Source: Dechloromonas sp. A34 (GTDB taxonomy: Bacteria > Pseudomonadota > Gammaproteobacteria > Burkholderiales > Rhodocyclaceae). Taken from it: a stretch of DNA of 64,000 nt. The DNA is taken from the NCBI RefSeq assembly GCF_026261605.1, contig NZ_CP102486.1, positions 2,976,001 through 3,040,000 of the forward strand, read 5' to 3'. Within the stretch, counting starts at the first letter, position 1; every line of letters starts with the position of its first letter. Of the stretch, positions 45,601 through 61,511 are shown one piece after another. A program made the translations under genes and the position numbers. The notes beneath the pieces were generated by a model. It was given only the letters and a program-made list of their open reading frames with translations. It ran no database searches and was not told the DNA's origin.

Positions 45601-46550
45601 GATTGCCGTGGCCTGGGCCAGGGTGAAGTCGCGATTGAGCTGAAGACGGTAGGTGGCGCGGGGGATTTGCGCCGCCCTGGCTGCGCTCCGCGGAGGTCGC
45701 GACTCCGGCAGCGCGCCGGCCGCCGGCCCGCGCTCGCGGCGCAGCATCTCGGCCAGTGCCAGCAGGCGCGGTTCGTCCGCCCAGGCTTCGAGTTCCAGCG
45801 GCAGGCGGCGCCGCCAGTTGGGATGGCTGGTCGTGGTCCCCGGCAGGTTGGTCTGGTCGATGACGCCGAAGACGTCCTCGAGCTGGACACCGAGCAGCAT
45901 GGTCGGCGAGCGGGCCAGGTAAGCGTGTATCGCCAGCGCCAGCTCGGCCGTCATCGCCGGCACGGCGGCTGTCGGCAGCGCGCTGCCTTCCGCCAACAAG
46001 CCTTCGCGCTGCAAGGCGAGCAGCAAGCGGGCGCGGTCGCCGGCCCGTGCCACGACGGCGGCTTCCAGCTGCGCCGGCGCGGGCAGCTGGCCGAGAGCGG
46101 CGCGGGTGTCGATGTCGCGGCCCTGCCAGTAACCATAGAGGGTCGCCATGTCGTGGGTGCCGACCACGGCCAGCGCCTGGCGCGGATAGGCGGCCGGCGC
46201 CTTGAAACCGCCGCCGTCGTCGCGTTCGAAGAAGAGCGGGCGATAAGAGAGCACGCCGCGCTCGGCCACGGCGGCCCGGAACCCGGCGGGTACGGTACCG
46301 AGATCCTCGCCGATGACGGCGCAGCAGTGGCGCTGGCTCTCCAGGGCCAGGATGCCGAGCAGGTCGGCGAAGGGATAGCGGACATAGGCACCGGCCGCCG
46401 CACCCTCCCCGGACGGCACCCAGAAGACGTGCTCGAGGGCCATGACATGGTCGATGCGCAGGGCGCCGGCGTGGCGCATCGCGGCGCGCAGGGTGGCGAT
46501 GAAGGGCGCGTAGGCAGTCTCGCGCAAGGCCTGCGGCAGCAGGGCAGCAG
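42691..46550 (-). CDS. treY: MalQ-TreY fusion, segment 2: 4-alpha-glucanotransferase C-terminal half and malto-oligosyltrehalose synthase
   Basis: In the downstream frame the product begins with the catalytic half of MalQ (GALRIDHVMALEHVFWVP, AVIGEDLGTVP, VGTHDMATLYGYW) and continues without a stop through a short linker (RSAARAAQ) into a complete TreY: IPRATYRLQLNRDFTLAQA, GSTHGYDIVDYNAFNPEIG, catalytic VQGLRIDHADGLYDP, YLVIEKILAEGE and STHDSKRSADVRARID. TreY isomerises the reducing-end alpha-1,4 bond of malto-oligosaccharides to alpha-1,1. The open frame extends to 46758 upstream but is out of phase there with the MalQ N-terminus; the break is near 46541-46556. MalQ-TreY fusions occur in other Proteobacteria. 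Confidence 0.88.
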
Positions 46551-47926
46551 CCCCCAGTCCTGACCGTCGCGGCTGAAATCGTCGGGCGGCGCGCCGAGAT
46601 GGGCGCCCCGGGCGTACCACGCCTGCCCGCTCCAGGCCTCGGCGCCGCCCGGATCGATGCCGAGGGCCAGATCCTGGTACAGGCCGATGGCGAGGCGGGG
46701 CGCCCCGCCCGCGCCGTCCTGCCTGGCCGCGGCCGCCAGCTGTTGGTCGGCCAGCCACTGCAGGTAGAGGTAAAAGTCGATTTCCTCGCCGTGCTCGGCC
46801 GCGTAGGCGCGGACCGCCGCGGCATCCGGCGACTGAAACTCAGCGGGCCAGGCCGGCCAGCCCCAGGACTGCCCATCGGCGGCACGAAAATGGGCCTGCA
46901 GTGCATCGAACAAGGCTTGTGCCTCGAGCGCTGCACCACCGGCGGCGCGGAACTGTCGCCAGGCCTTGGCCCGAGCGGTGTTAGGCACTAGGTGGTGGTC
47001 GCGAAAATGAGCAAAGGCCAGGCGCAGGGCCTCGAGTTTCGCCGCCGCCACCTGGCCGTAGTCGACCAGTTCGCCGGCCTGCAGACCACGCAGCCGGGCC
47101 TGGAAGTCAGGGCCTGCGACCAGGGCGCGGGCCGCGGCGCTGGCCTGGAAATCGGCGACGGCCTCGACGTCGATGTAGAGCACGTTCAGGAACAGCCGGC
47201 TGGACGGACTGTAGGGACTGCACCGCTCAGGCTGCTCGGGGAACAGCGCATGCAGCGGATTGACCCCGACCAGCGCGGCGCCGGCTCCGGCGGCATAGGC
47301 GACGACGGCCTGCAGGTCGGTGAAGTCGCCGATTCCCCAATTGAGCCGGGAACGCAGGCCGTAGAGTTGCAGGGTCGGCCCCCACGCCCTGCACTCACCA
47401 CGCAGCACCTGGGGCCAGTAGCAAGTGGCCGGGGTGACGATGAGTTGCGTCGCCGCGGCAGCATCCTGCCCGGCGCTGGCCGGAGCCAGTTCGAGACGGT
47501 GATAGCCGATGCCCAGGGCCGGCAATGGCAGTTGCCAGCGTTGGAAGCGGGTGCCGGCGATGGTCCGCTCGGCGCGCAGCGGCAAGGCCGCGGGCGGAAA
47601 GTGCCGGTCTGCCGTTCGCCGCTTTCGAAAGTCAGCGACCAGCGCCACTCCGCCTGCGAAGACGTCGCCGGCAGCGTGAGCTCGACGGCAGCTTGCTCGA
47701 CGTCGGCCCGCAACACCTTCACCGGCGGCAGCGGACGGCGCCAATCCCGGGTTTCCAGATCATCGGCGAGGGCTTCCAGGTCGCCAACCAGCACCAGCCC
47801 GAGGGCGGCGAGCAGTTTTTCCCGGGTCGCGTCGCTGGTCGCGCGCTGTTCGCCGCGGTAGTCGTCATACCCGTCCTCGATGCCGCAGCATGCCGCCAGG
47901 CGGCGGATGGCCTCGCCGCGGCTCAT
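46545..47926 (-). CDS. malQ: MalQ-TreY fusion, segment 1: 4-alpha-glucanotransferase N-terminal half
   Basis: Starts at the ATG at 47926 ([20 protein letters not shown]), which overlaps the treZ stop (ATGA). The frame continues to about 47595, where GERQTGTF should run into PPAALPLRAERTIAG, but one base is missing. The middle part (WGPTLQLYGLRSRLNWGIGD, VGVNPLHALFPEQPERCSPY, SPSSRLFLNVLYIDVEA) is typical MalQ, ending in DDFSRDGQDWGLL before a second one-base loss near 46550. Adding both bases gives a single 1745-residue MalQ-TreY protein. MalQ (amylomaltase) disproportionates maltodextrins and feeds longer chains to TreY. Confidence 0.82.
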
Positions 47927-49800
47927 GGCCCGGCCCTGCCGCTCCTTGCCGCGGCGTCGAGCACCCAGGCTACGGACCAGGGCGGCAGGCGGCCGGCGGC
48001 CAGATCCTCGGCCGTGAGGCTGTCGCTGCGGTGGATGGCAACTCCCGGCGGCGGCGCCACGGGGCCGACCGGCTCGGCGCCGAGGTTGGCGAGAAGGGTC
48101 AGCCGGCTGCCATCGCCGAGGCGCCACGCGACCTCGAGGGCGGCCTCGCCGAGGGTGTCCCAGGCCGCCTGGCCCGATTTCATGCCGCGCAGGCGCGGCA
48201 CGATCTGCTGCCGGCGGATCGCCAGCAGGCTGCGGTAGAAAACCAGCCAGCGCTCATGCGGCGGCGCCAGGCGGCTCGCCCAGTCCAGCACGCAGGCGGC
48301 AAAGGTGGATTCGGCATTGGGATCGGGCAGTTCGGACGGCTGCGCCGGGCCGTCGGCGGCCGTGACGGCCAGGAAGCGGGCGAGTTCCCGGCGGCGGCCG
48401 GCGCGCACCGCCGCCGCCAGTTGCGGTTCGAAATCGCAGAAATAGAGAAATGGCTGGGCGGCGGCGAATTCCTCGCCCATGAACAGCAGCGGCGGCGCCG
48501 GGGCGAGCAGCAGGATGGCGGTCGCCGCCGCCAGCGCCTCCGGCGGCACCAGCTGGCCGAGGCGTTCGCCGAAGGCCCGGTTGCCCACCTGGTCGTGGTT
48601 TTGCAGGAAGCCGACGAAGGCGGTCGGCGGCAGGTGGTCGCTCGGTTCGCCGCGCGGTACATGGCCGCGATACGGCGAGAATTCGCCCTGGAAGGCGAAG
48701 CCTTCGCCGAGGGCGCGGGCGAGGTGGCGGGCCGGCGCGCCGAAGAGCGCGGCGTAGTCGCCATAGTAGCCCTCCGCTTCGCCGGTCAGCAGGCGGTGCA
48801 GCGGGTGATGGAAATCGTCGTTCCACTGGGCCGTCGCGCAGCACGGCGCGCCTTCCGCATCGCGGCCGAGGTAGCGGGCCTGGTTGCGGTCGTTCTCCAG
48901 GATCAGGTGGATCTGGCGCTGGCGGCCCGGCCCCTGGCGCACGGCGGCGGCCAGCGCCTCGACGATATCCGGCGTCGAGGCGTCGTCGATGGCATGGACG
49001 GCATCGATGCGCAGCCCGTCGAAGTGATATTCCTCGAGCCAGTAGAGGGCGTTGTGGATGAAGAAGCTGCGCACCGGCTCGCTGTCCGGACCTTCGAAAT
49101 TGATGGCCGGCCCCCAGGGCGTGCGGCGCGCGGCGTTGAAGAAAGGCTCGGCGTAGGTGTGCAGGTAGTTGCCTTCCGGCCCGAAGTGGTTGTAGACGAC
49201 ATCGAGCAGCACCATCAGGCCCCGCGCATGAGCGGCCTGGATCAGGCGTTTCAGGTCGTGCGGCCGGCCGTAGCTGCTGTCCGGCGCAAAGGGCAGGACG
49301 CCGTCGTAGCCCCAGTTGCGGCGGCCGGGAAAATCCGCCACCGGCATCAGTTCGATAGCCGTCACGCCGAGTTCCGCCAGGTCGTCGAGGCGGCCGGCGA
49401 CGGCGGCGAAGCTGCCCTCCGCCGTGAAGCTGCCGACGTGCAGCTCGTAGATCACCGCCTCCTCCCAGGGCCGGCCGCGCCAGTCGCCGTCGGCCCAGGC
49501 GAAGGCGGCGGGGTCGATGACTTCGCTCGGCCCGTGCACGTCCTCGGGGTTGAAGCGGGAGGCGGGATCGGGGACGAGCCGTCCGCCGTCGATGCGGAAG
49601 CGGTAGCGACTGCCCGCCCCGGCCTCCGGCACGTCGACCGCGAACCAGCCCTGCCCGATCGCCGGCATCGGCAACTCGGCCGCCTCGAGACACAGGCTGA
49701 CCTGCCGCGCCGATGGCGCCCACAGCCGGAAATGCACGCCGCCGCCGGGTTCGAGTTGGCTGCCGAAGGGCATGCGGTGGCTGCGGTGGAGCGGATTCAT
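47923..49800 (-). CDS. treZ: Malto-oligosyltrehalose trehalohydrolase
   Basis: 625 residues from the ATG at 49800, with AAGGAGG eight bases upstream; the longer open frame upstream overlaps glgX out of frame. An N-terminal CBM48-like domain ([18 protein letters not shown]) precedes a GH13 barrel with [26 protein letters not shown], the nucleophile motif [12 protein letters not shown], acid/base [14 protein letters not shown] and [17 protein letters not shown]. TreZ releases trehalose from maltooligosyltrehalose made by TreY. It is coupled by ATGA to malQ-treY downstream and to a short ORF upstream. Confidence 0.93.
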   Translation of the reverse strand: MNPLHRSHRMPFGSQLEPGGGVHFRLWAPSARQVSLCLEAAELPMPAIGQGWFAVDVPEAGAGSRYRFRIDGGRLVPDPASRFNPEDVHGPSEVIDPAAFAWADGDWRGRPWEEAVIYELHVGSFTAEGSFAAVAGRLDDLAELGVTAIELMPVADFPGRRNWGYDGVLPFAPDSSYGRPHDLKRLIQAAHARGLMVLLDVVYNHFGPEGNYLHTYAEPFFNAARRTPWGPAINFEGPDSEPVRSFFIHNALYWLEEYHFDGLRIDAVHAIDDASTPDIVEALAAAVRQGPGRQRQIHLILENDRNQARYLGRDAEGAPCCATAQWNDDFHHPLHRLLTGEAEGYYGDYAALFGAPARHLARALGEGFAFQGEFSPYRGHVPRGEPSDHLPPTAFVGFLQNHDQVGNRAFGERLGQLVPPEALAAATAILLLAPAPPLLFMGEEFAAAQPFLYFCDFEPQLAAAVRAGRRRELARFLAVTAADGPAQPSELPDPNAESTFAACVLDWASRLAPPHERWLVFYRSLLAIRRQQIVPRLRGMKSGQAAWDTLGEAALEVAWRLGDGSRLTLLANLGAEPVGPVAPPPGVAIHRSDSLTAEDLAAGRLPPWSVAWVLDAAARSGRAGP

Positions 49801-49910
49801 TGCGTCGCCTCCTTGTCTGTCATCGTGCTCCGGGCCGCCTCGCGTCGGCGGTGGGCGGCATTCGCGGGCGGGCGCATCCCCGCGCGGCGGGGCCCCTGCT
49901 TCCTGCTCAT
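49797..49910 (-). CDS. Short ORF between glgX and treZ, homologous to the glgB-glgE linker ORF
   Basis: 37 codons. The ATG overlaps the glgX stop (CAATGA) and the TGA overlaps the treZ ATG (ATGA). The product begins [14 protein letters not shown] and ends with MTDKEATQ, as in the 28-codon ORF at 58229-58315. The gap-free coupling and conserved ends suggest a translated peptide or a conserved translational-coupling leader. The treZ ribosome site lies inside it. Confidence 0.5.
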   Translation of the reverse strand: MSRKQGPRRAGMRPPANAAHRRREAARSTMTDKEATQ

Positions 49911-52057
49911 TGCGCCACCCACTGGTCAGGAGCCGGCCGCGCCAGGCGGAACAGGGCCATCGAGCGCCCGACCAGCGGGAACGGCTGGCCGCCGGGGCAA
50001 GTCCGGCCCTGGCCGACTTCGCCGCTGGCGGTGTCGAGGAGCAGTTCCCAGACCCGGCTGTTCTCCCAATCGGGCAGTTGGAAGGGGAGCGTCTCGTGGT
50101 GGGCGTTGAAGAGCACCAGCAGGTTGTCGTCGCGCACCCGGCGGCCGCGCCGGTCGCGCTCGTCGAGGCCGCTGGCGGCGAGGAACATGCCGAGGCAGCG
50201 GGCATAGCTTTCTTGCCAGGCTTCGTCGCTCATTTCGCTGCCGTCCGGGTTCATCCACAGGATGTCCTTGACGCCGCTACCCTTGAGCGGGCGCCCCTCG
50301 AAGAAGCGGCGGCGGCGAAATCCCGGATGCCGCTTGCGCAGGCGCAGCAGGTGGCCGACAAAGGCGAGGAAATTGCGCCGGGGCGGATCGAGTTGCCAAT
50401 CGATCCAGCTCGTCGCGTTGTCCTGGCAATAGGCGTTGTTGTTGCCGCCCTGGCTGCTCCCCAGAATGTCCCCGGCGACCAGCATCGGCACCCCCTGCGA
50501 GAGCAGCAGGGTGGCCATCAGGTTGCGTTTCTGGCGGGCGCGCAGCACGAGGACCGCCGGATCGGCGGTCGGCCCCTCGACGCCGCAGTTCCAGGACAGG
50601 TTGCGGTCGCTGCCGTCGCGATTGTCCTCGCCGTTGGCTTCATTGTGCTTGGCGTCGTAGCTGACCAGATCTTCGAGGGTGAAGCCGTCGTGGGCAGTGA
50701 CGAAGTTGATGCTGGCGTGGGGCCGCCGCCCGCTCGAGGCGTAAAGGTCGCTGGAGCCGGTGACGCGATAGGCGAATTCGCCGATCAGGCCGCCGTCGCC
50801 TTTCCAGTAGGCGCGCACGGCGTCGCGGTAGCGGTCGTTCCACTCGGCCCAGCCGAAGGGGAAATTGCCGACCTGGTAGCCGCCCTCGCCCAGGTCCCAC
50901 GGCTCGGCGATGAGCTTGACCTGGGACAGCACCGGGTCCTGGTGGATGATGTCGAAAAAGGCGCTCAGCCGGTCCACCTCGTGCAGCTCGCGGGCCAGCG
51001 CCGAAGCCAGGTCGAAGCGGAAACCGTCGATGTGCATGTCCTCGACCCAGTAGCGCAGGCTGTCCATGATCAGCTGCAGGACATGCGGATGCTGCAGGTT
51101 GAGCGTATTGCCGCAGCCGGTGTAGTCCCGGTAGTAGCGCGGATCCTCGGGCGACAGGCGGTAGTAGGCGGCGTTGTCGATGCCGCGGAAACATAGCGTC
51201 GGCCCGAGCTGGCTGCCCTCCGCGGTATGGTTGTACACGACATCGAGGATAACCTCGATGCCGGCCGAATGCAGTACCTTGACCATGCTCTTGAACTCCT
51301 TGATCGAACCGGTGGCCGAGTAGCGGGCGTCCGGGGAAAAATAGCCGATCGAGTTGTAGCCCCAGTAATTGGCCAGCCCCCGGCTCACCAGATGGCGGTC
51401 GTCAACGGCGGTATGCACCGGCATCAGTTCGACCGCGGTAATGCCCAGCGCCTGCAGATGGGCGATGACCGGCGCCGTGACGAGCCCGGCGTAGGTGCCG
51501 CGCAAGGGCGGCGGAATATCCGGGTGGCCGATGGTGAAGCCCTTGACGTGCAGCTCGCAGATCACCGTTTCGTGCCACGGCGTGCGCGGCGGCCGGTCGT
51601 CGCCCCAGGTGAAGGCGGGATCGACCACCCGGCAGCGCGGCATGCCGGCGGCGTCGTCGCGGCGATCGATGCGCAGATCGCCGTAGCGGCCGCCGACCCG
51701 GTAGCCGAAATGGGCGTCGCTCCAGCGGATGGCGCCGACGATGTCGTGTGCGTAGGGGTCGAGCAGGAGCTTGTGCGGATTGAAACGGTGACCGTGCAGC
51801 GGGGCGTAGGGGCCGTGCACGCGGTAGCCGTAGAGCAGCCCGGGGCGGGCCTCGGGCAGGTAGCCGTGCCAGATCTGGCCGGTCCGCTCGGGCAGTTCGA
51901 TGCGCTGGGTTTCGCGCCGTCCCTGGCGATCGAAGATGCATAACTCGACCTTGTGGGCATGCTCCGAAAAGAGGGCGAAATTGACCCCCTCGCCATCCCA
52001 GATGGCGCCGATCGGATAGGGAGCGCCGGGCCAGACGGCGGAGAGCGGAATATCCAT
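49907..52057 (-). CDS. glgX: Glycogen debranching enzyme GlgX
   Basis: 716 residues, the usual length. CBM48-like N-terminus ([20 protein letters not shown]) and GH13 barrel: [25 protein letters not shown] start ([10 protein letters not shown]), [15 protein letters not shown], nucleophile [14 protein letters not shown], acid/base [16 protein letters not shown], and [20 protein letters not shown] with [10 protein letters not shown]. It hydrolyses alpha-1,6 branches of limit dextrins, supplying linear maltodextrins for MalQ and TreY. It starts 50 bases after the TM-helix protein gene. Confidence 0.95.
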   Translation of the reverse strand: MDIPLSAVWPGAPYPIGAIWDGEGVNFALFSEHAHKVELCIFDRQGRRETQRIELPERTGQIWHGYLPEARPGLLYGYRVHGPYAPLHGHRFNPHKLLLDPYAHDIVGAIRWSDAHFGYRVGGRYGDLRIDRRDDAAGMPRCRVVDPAFTWGDDRPPRTPWHETVICELHVKGFTIGHPDIPPPLRGTYAGLVTAPVIAHLQALGITAVELMPVHTAVDDRHLVSRGLANYWGYNSIGYFSPDARYSATGSIKEFKSMVKVLHSAGIEVILDVVYNHTAEGSQLGPTLCFRGIDNAAYYRLSPEDPRYYRDYTGCGNTLNLQHPHVLQLIMDSLRYWVEDMHIDGFRFDLASALARELHEVDRLSAFFDIIHQDPVLSQVKLIAEPWDLGEGGYQVGNFPFGWAEWNDRYRDAVRAYWKGDGGLIGEFAYRVTGSSDLYASSGRRPHASINFVTAHDGFTLEDLVSYDAKHNEANGEDNRDGSDRNLSWNCGVEGPTADPAVLVLRARQKRNLMATLLLSQGVPMLVAGDILGSSQGGNNNAYCQDNATSWIDWQLDPPRRNFLAFVGHLLRLRKRHPGFRRRRFFEGRPLKGSGVKDILWMNPDGSEMSDEAWQESYARCLGMFLAASGLDERDRRGRRVRDDNLLVLFNAHHETLPFQLPDWENSRVWELLLDTASGEVGQGRTCPGGQPFPLVGRSMALFRLARPAPDQWVAQ

Positions 52058-52107
52058 CGCTTCAGGCCGCCTGCGGCGGCATCGCCCCTTGCTGCGGTCG
52101 GCGGAGA

Positions 52108-52797
52108 CTAGTCATTGCCGGGCTCCCTCTTCTTCTGTTGCGGCCACCAGCGCTCCAGCAGGTTGGCCGCCCATTGCCGGCCGCCCAGGCCGAAGGCCAG
52201 GGCCAGGGCGAGCACGATGCCGGCGAGGATGATCAGGAAGCTCTCGCGGATGATGTCGCCGGCGATGCCCAACTGTTCGAGGGCGATCAGGACGACGAAA
52301 AGCATGACCGCATAGCGCGCCAGGCGGCCGAGCAGCGGCGCTTCGTCGAAGCCGACGTTGCGGCCGTAGATGGTGACGCTGCCGTCGATGAAGTAGGCGA
52401 AGTAGGCGCCGCCAGCGAGGATCACCACGGCCAGGATGACGCGCGGCACGAACAGGGCGATGCGGGACAGCAGCTCGCTGACGTAACTCAGGTCCAGACT
52501 GTTGCAGGCCATGATCAGGGCGGCGACGATCACCAGCCAATAGACCAGCGTGCCGAGAAGAGCGGTGGTGTCGGCCGTCGAGCCGCCCATCTGCAAGAAG
52601 GCGTCGATGCGGGCGCGCTCGGTCATGACGTGGAAGTTGATCGAGCGCAGGGCCTTGACGACGGTGAAGCGTGCTGCCTTGGCGAGCAGCCAGCCGGCGA
52701 TGGCGATCGCCACCGCGAGCAGTACCCGGGGGAGAAAGGCCGCCGCTTCGGAGAGCAGCATGCGCAGGCTTTCAAGGGCGAGGTCGATCGTTTCCAT
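52108..52797 (-). CDS. Small channel-like membrane protein (conserved TM-helix repeat, PF05552 type)
   Basis: 229 residues from the ATG at 52797 with GAGGAGAA upstream. About five membrane helices: FLPRVLLAVAIAIAGWLLAK, LGTLVYWLVIVAALIMACN, RIALFVPRVILAVVILAGGA, YAVMLFVVLIALEQLG and SFLIILAGIVLALALAFGLG. The repeated PRVLLAV/PRVILAV hairpins and final AFGLGGRQWA resemble the TM-helix repeat proteins related to MscS-type mechanosensitive channels, but the MscS beta domain is missing. Inside a trehalose operon, an osmotic-stress role is plausible. Confidence 0.8.
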   Translation of the reverse strand: METIDLALESLRMLLSEAAAFLPRVLLAVAIAIAGWLLAKAARFTVVKALRSINFHVMTERARIDAFLQMGGSTADTTALLGTLVYWLVIVAALIMACNSLDLSYVSELLSRIALFVPRVILAVVILAGGAYFAYFIDGSVTIYGRNVGFDEAPLLGRLARYAVMLFVVLIALEQLGIAGDIIRESFLIILAGIVLALALAFGLGGRQWAANLLERWWPQQKKREPGND

Positions 52798-53700
52798 GCC
52801 ATTCTCCTCAGTCGCCGGGCGTCGCATCGAGCGCCGCCAGGATGCCCTGCAACGGCAGGAACACCCAGTCCGGCCGGTGGGCCAGCTCGTAGCGCAGTTC
52901 GTAAAGCGCCTTTTCGAGCAGGAACAGGTCGAGCAGCCGGCGCCCTTCCGACCATTCGCCATGGAGCCGGGCGCCACCGGCGGCGGCCGTCGCCACGTAG
53001 CTGTCGAGGAAGGTGCCTGTTACCTCCGCGCGCCAAGCATCGGCCTGCGCCGTCAGCGCCTCGCTATCCTTGGGCGACTCGCCGGCAACGCGGGCCAGCA
53101 CCGTGCGTACCGCATAATCGAAGGAGCGCAGCATGCCGGCGACATCGCGCAGCGGCGAACTCTTTTGCCCCCGCTGGGCCAGGCTGCGCGTCGGCTCGCC
53201 TTCGAAATCGATGATGATGAAATCGTTGCGCGCGACCAGCACCTGCCCCAGATGGTAGTCGCCGTGCTGGCGGATCTTCAGCGATTCGAGAGTGGCCGGG
53301 GCGGCGCCCGCGATCCGCGCCAGCAGTTCCTGGCGCCGCGCCAGCAAGGTCTCGGCGAGCGGCCGCGCGTTCGCCGGCAGGCTCGGCAGGGCGTGTTCGA
53401 GCTGCGCCAGGCTGGCCATTGCCTCTTCGCCGGCGCTCTGCGTCCAGCCGCCGAGATCGCGCTCGGCGATCGGTTCCGGGTCGAACAGCGGGTCGCCCGT
53501 CGTCAGCGCCAGGGCCTGGTGCAATTCGGCCGTGCGCTGGCCCAGGGTGCGGACCAGGGCGAGATAGGCGCCATGCACGTCGGCCGGCAGTGCGCCGCCA
53601 GCGGCCGCCTCGAAGTTCTCGAAAAAGCGCTCGAGGTAAGCCAGGGTGTAACTCCAGCCGTCGCCCTGGTTCTCGACGTAGCTCTGGAGCAGGGCCAGCG

Positions 53701-56205
<2,505 letters not shown>

Positions 56206-56213
56206 GATGTCTC

Positions 56214-58232
56214 TCACAGGAAGTAGTCGAAATCGTGCTCGGTCCGGACATGCCGCCGCATGCGGAAGATGTGCGCCGGACTGTGCTGCGGATCGAGGGT
56301 GATGAAATTGCGCGGACCGCTCCACAGGTAGCGGCCATCGCCGAGCAGGTCGTGCACCTGGTAGGGGCGCGGCGGGTCGGCGATGCCGAAGCGTTCCAGC
56401 GGCAGGGTCAGCCAGCCGCTCTGGACATGGTGCGGGTCGAGATTGACGGCGACGATGATGGCGTCGGCCAGATCGTCGGTGTATTTCCCGTAGCAGAGGA
56501 TCTGCTCGTTATCGACTTCGTAGAACTCGAGTTGCCAGTCCTGCTGCAAGGCCGGGTGTTCGCGGCGGATGCGGTTCACGCGGCCGATGATTTCGCGCAG
56601 GCTGTCCGAGCGCTCGAGATCCCAGTACCGCACCTGGTATTTTTCCGAGTCGCGGTATTCCTCGCCGCCCGGGTCGCGCGGCGTGGCTTCCAGCAATTCG
56701 AAGGCCGGGCCGTAGATGCCGTAGTTGGCGCCGAGGGTGGCGGCCAGCACCAGGCGCACGACGAAGCCGGGGCGGCCGCCGAACTGCAGGTATTCGGTCA
56801 GGATGTCCGGCGTATTGGGCCACAGGTTGGGCCGGAAAAACTCGCGCACCTCGCTCCGCGTCAGTTCGTCGAAATACTCCGTCAGTTCGCGCTTGCTGTT
56901 GCGCCAGGCGAAGTAGGTGTAGGACTGCGAGAAGCCGAGCTTGGCCAGCCGGTACATGAGCTTGGGCCGGGTGAAGGCCTCGGCCAGGAAAAGCACCTCG
57001 GGATGGTCGCGGCGCAGTTCGCCGATCAGCCATTCCCAGAACGGGAAAGCCTTGGTGTGGGGGTTGTCGACGCGGAAGATGGCGATCCCCTCGCCGATCC
57101 AGAATTCGAAGACGGCCTTGAGTTCCTGCCACAACTCGCGCCAGGCGGCGCTCTCGAAATCGATCGGGTAGATGTCCTCGTATTTCTTCGGCGGATTCTC
57201 GGCGTACTGCACGCTGCCGTCCGGGCGGTGGCGGAACCAGGCGGGATGTTCGCGCACCCAGGGATGGTCCGGGGAGCACTGGAAGGCGATGTCAAGGGCG
57301 ATCTCGAGACCGAATTCCCGGGCCCGGGCCACCAGGTGGCGAAAATCGTCGAGACTGCCGAGCCGGGGTTCGATGGCGCAATGGCCGCCGCTCGCCGCGC
57401 CGATTGCCCACGGACTGCCGGGGTCGCCGGCCGCGGCGGTCAGCGTATTGTTCGGCCCCTTGCGCTGGGTGCTGCCGATGGGATGGATCGGCGGCAGATA
57501 GAGGACATCGAAGCCCATCGCCGCGACGTAGGGCAGACAGCGTTCGCAACTGGCGAAGGTGCCGTGGGCGGCGCCCTCCTCCGCGGCCAGGCAGGAGCGT
57601 GGGAAGATTTCGTACCAGGCGCCGCAGCGCGCCCGCGGCCGGTCGACCCAGAGCGGCAATTCCGGTTCGTGGGTGGTGGCCAGGCGCCGGTCCGGATAGC
57701 GCGCCGCCAGTTCGGCGAGCAGCGGATCGAGAGCGAGCAGCTTGCCGCGCTCGGCATCGGTTTCGCCGCGCAGGGCCGTGGCCAGCGCTTGCAGGCTGGC
57801 CCGGTCGGCGCCGTCGGCACGCCCCGCCGCCTGACTCGCCAGTTCGGCGCCCAGTTGCAGCGCGACGAGAATATCGGCGGCATCGACGCGCTGGGCCAGT
57901 TCGGCGCGCCAGGACAGGAAATGGTCGATCCAGGCGGTGACCGTATAGCGGTAGCCGCCCAGTTCATCGACCATGAAGTCGCCGCGCCAGCGATTGTTGG
58001 CCAGCGCCGCCATCGGCGTTTCCTGCCAGGCGCTCGCCCCGTCGCGCCGCCAGCGCAGCAGGCAGACAATTTTGTCGTGACCGTCGCAATAGGCATCGGC
58101 CTCGACCACCACCCGGTCGCCGCGGGAACGCTTGACGGCGAAGCGCCCGCCGTCGACCACCGGACTCAATCCTTCGACGACGACGCGGCAACGACCGTCG
58201 GCCAGCACCGAGGGGGTGGCGGCCGGGATCAC
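56214..58232 (-). CDS. glgE: Alpha-1,4-glucan:maltose-1-phosphate maltosyltransferase GlgE
   Basis: 672 residues from a GTG whose second base begins the TGA of the upstream short ORF (GTGA). N-terminal beta domain ([20 protein letters not shown]), then the GlgE barrel: [52 protein letters not shown], nucleophile [17 protein letters not shown] and acid/base [20 protein letters not shown]. GlgE extends alpha-1,4-glucan chains with maltose-1-phosphate made by TreS-maltokinase, so trehalose can be converted to glycogen. Confidence 0.95.
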   Translation of the reverse strand: MIPAATPSVLADGRCRVVVEGLSPVVDGGRFAVKRSRGDRVVVEADAYCDGHDKIVCLLRWRRDGASAWQETPMAALANNRWRGDFMVDELGGYRYTVTAWIDHFLSWRAELAQRVDAADILVALQLGAELASQAAGRADGADRASLQALATALRGETDAERGKLLALDPLLAELAARYPDRRLATTHEPELPLWVDRPRARCGAWYEIFPRSCLAAEEGAAHGTFASCERCLPYVAAMGFDVLYLPPIHPIGSTQRKGPNNTLTAAAGDPGSPWAIGAASGGHCAIEPRLGSLDDFRHLVARAREFGLEIALDIAFQCSPDHPWVREHPAWFRHRPDGSVQYAENPPKKYEDIYPIDFESAAWRELWQELKAVFEFWIGEGIAIFRVDNPHTKAFPFWEWLIGELRRDHPEVLFLAEAFTRPKLMYRLAKLGFSQSYTYFAWRNSKRELTEYFDELTRSEVREFFRPNLWPNTPDILTEYLQFGGRPGFVVRLVLAATLGANYGIYGPAFELLEATPRDPGGEEYRDSEKYQVRYWDLERSDSLREIIGRVNRIRREHPALQQDWQLEFYEVDNEQILCYGKYTDDLADAIIVAVNLDPHHVQSGWLTLPLERFGIADPPRPYQVHDLLGDGRYLWSGPRNFITLDPQHSPAHIFRMRRHVRTEHDFDYFL

Positions 58233-58311
58233 GGCGCCGCCTCCTTGGCTGTCATCGCGCTCCAGGCCGCGGCCGGACGCATCCCCGCGACACGGGGGCC
58301 CTGCTTCCTGC

Positions 58312-58315
<4 letters not shown>
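58229..58315 (-). CDS. Short ORF between glgB and glgE, homologous to the glgX-treZ linker ORF
   Basis: 28 codons: starts [15 protein letters not shown] and ends [10 protein letters not shown]. The ATG overlaps the glgB stop (ACATGA) and its TGA overlaps the glgE GTG (GTGA). The N-terminal 14 residues match the 49797-49910 ORF at all but two positions, and the MT-x-KEA tail is also shared. Confidence 0.5.
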
Positions 58316-60261
<1,946 letters not shown>

Positions 60262-60285
60262 GGTCTCGCCTCCCCTCGCCCGGAT

Positions 60286-60810
60286 TCAGTAGCTCTTGCG
60301 GAAGCGCGTGCCCAGGCAGAGTGGGCAGGGAGCGACATGGGCCGTCCGGTCGAGCCGGATGACGTGATCGCAATTGAGACAGGTCAGCGTACCGGCGCTG
60401 GTGATTTCGCCGCTCTCGTAAATGATTGCCGCATCGGCTTTGTGCGACCATTCCTGCAGCATTTCACCGCCGCTGCGCAGCACGGTCGCCAGCGTTGCCA
60501 GCATGCCGTCGCGCAGACGCTCGGGCTGCAGGTGCTGTCCGGCTTCGCGGCCGAACTGGCGGGCCAGTCGCGCCTGCTCGTCGAGATGGAGGCCGAGGTC
60601 GCGACGCAGATACTCCTTGAAGCGCTCGCCCTGCCCGGCAGTTAACTCGCCGGCCGCGGCCAGCCGCTCCCGGGTCTTTTCCATGGCCGCCTCGAACCCT
60701 TGCCGGCCCAGGCTGCGCCCGCTCTGCACGGCTTCGGCGACATGCCCGGCAAAGCGGTCATAAGCGGCCTCGAGCCGCTCCTTGCTGTATTCATGTGTGT
60801 GATCGCTCAT
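60286..60810 (-). CDS. YbeL-like (DUF1451) zinc-ribbon protein, first gene of the glycogen/trehalose operon
   Basis: 174 residues from the ATG at 60810, preceded by AAGGAGGAAGGA. A long helical region (ERLEAAYDRFAGHVAEAVQS, GRSLGRQGFEAAMEKTRERL) is followed by a C-terminal zinc ribbon (LTCLNCDHVIRL, then CPLCLGTRFRKSY) with two CxxC pairs. This matches the DUF1451 family. The function of the family is unknown. Being first in the operon it may have a regulatory or chaperone-like role. Confidence 0.85.
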   Translation of the reverse strand: MSDHTHEYSKERLEAAYDRFAGHVAEAVQSGRSLGRQGFEAAMEKTRERLAAAGELTAGQGERFKEYLRRDLGLHLDEQARLARQFGREAGQHLQPERLRDGMLATLATVLRSGGEMLQEWSHKADAAIIYESGEITSAGTLTCLNCDHVIRLDRTAHVAPCPLCLGTRFRKSY

Positions 60811-61511
60811 TCCTTCCTCCTTGCCCAAGACCGAATAATGGTCATGCCGGAGAGCAGTTCTTTTTGCTGCGACACCTGTAGTGAGGACCGGCCGGCGTTC
60901 GTGAAAGTTCCCGCCGCGCGAGACATGCGTCATATCTGCCGCGATGCGGGCAGCGATTGCGGCGGCAGGAACGGCCGGGCCGTCGAGCGTCCGATCTTGG
61001 CCGGTTGCGGTGCTCTGGCAATCACCATGATGGGTGGTGCCCCGGGCAGAAACAGGGTGGTAATTCTGATCCTGATACGCATGGCCGGTCTCCATTTTGG
61101 AAAATTGCCAGAATTTCCATTGGCAAACGTGCCGAAAGTGGAATCCAGTATATGAACCGGGCCTGGAAGGCGCTGTCAGACCTAACCGAAACGTCGGTAG
61201 GAGGATTCCTGCATGCCCGGGCACTGTTCCGCGACCGTGTTGTCCTGCAGCGGAGACTCCCGGGCGGGGCGACGCCGGCTTGCCGCTTGGGGCGACCGCC
61301 AAACGGCTCATGGTCGGAACTTCTTACCGCCGACCCGGAAAAATCTACAAGGTCTGCCCGGCCCGGCCTCGCCGGCGGCGCATCGCCGCTTGCGGCCGAA
61401 ATGGCGCTACGGTGGCCGAAAGCTGCATGACGTTTTGATTTTTCACCCGGCACGGTCGTCCCGGGTCGCGGTTTCAGGTTTGGCGCTTTTTTTGCTTCTG
61501 TATCGCTTGCC
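60811..61511. other. Long intergenic region, no supported gene
   Basis: 701 bases between the divergent glycogen operon and the sensor kinase gene. Several short open frames are present but lack ribosome sites or protein-like composition. Promoters for both sides must lie here; I cannot place them with confidence. Confidence 0.5.

Noticed and set aside
43369..46563. A 1,064-codon forward open frame opposite malQ-treY, and similar long forward frames opposite glgX, treZ, glgE, treS and glgB
   Set aside because: All are antisense shadows of clear GH13 genes and show no protein-like pattern.
61080..61145. Sigma-54 promoter before the sensor kinase
   Set aside because: TGGCAAACGTGC has the wrong spacing between the GG and GC elements.
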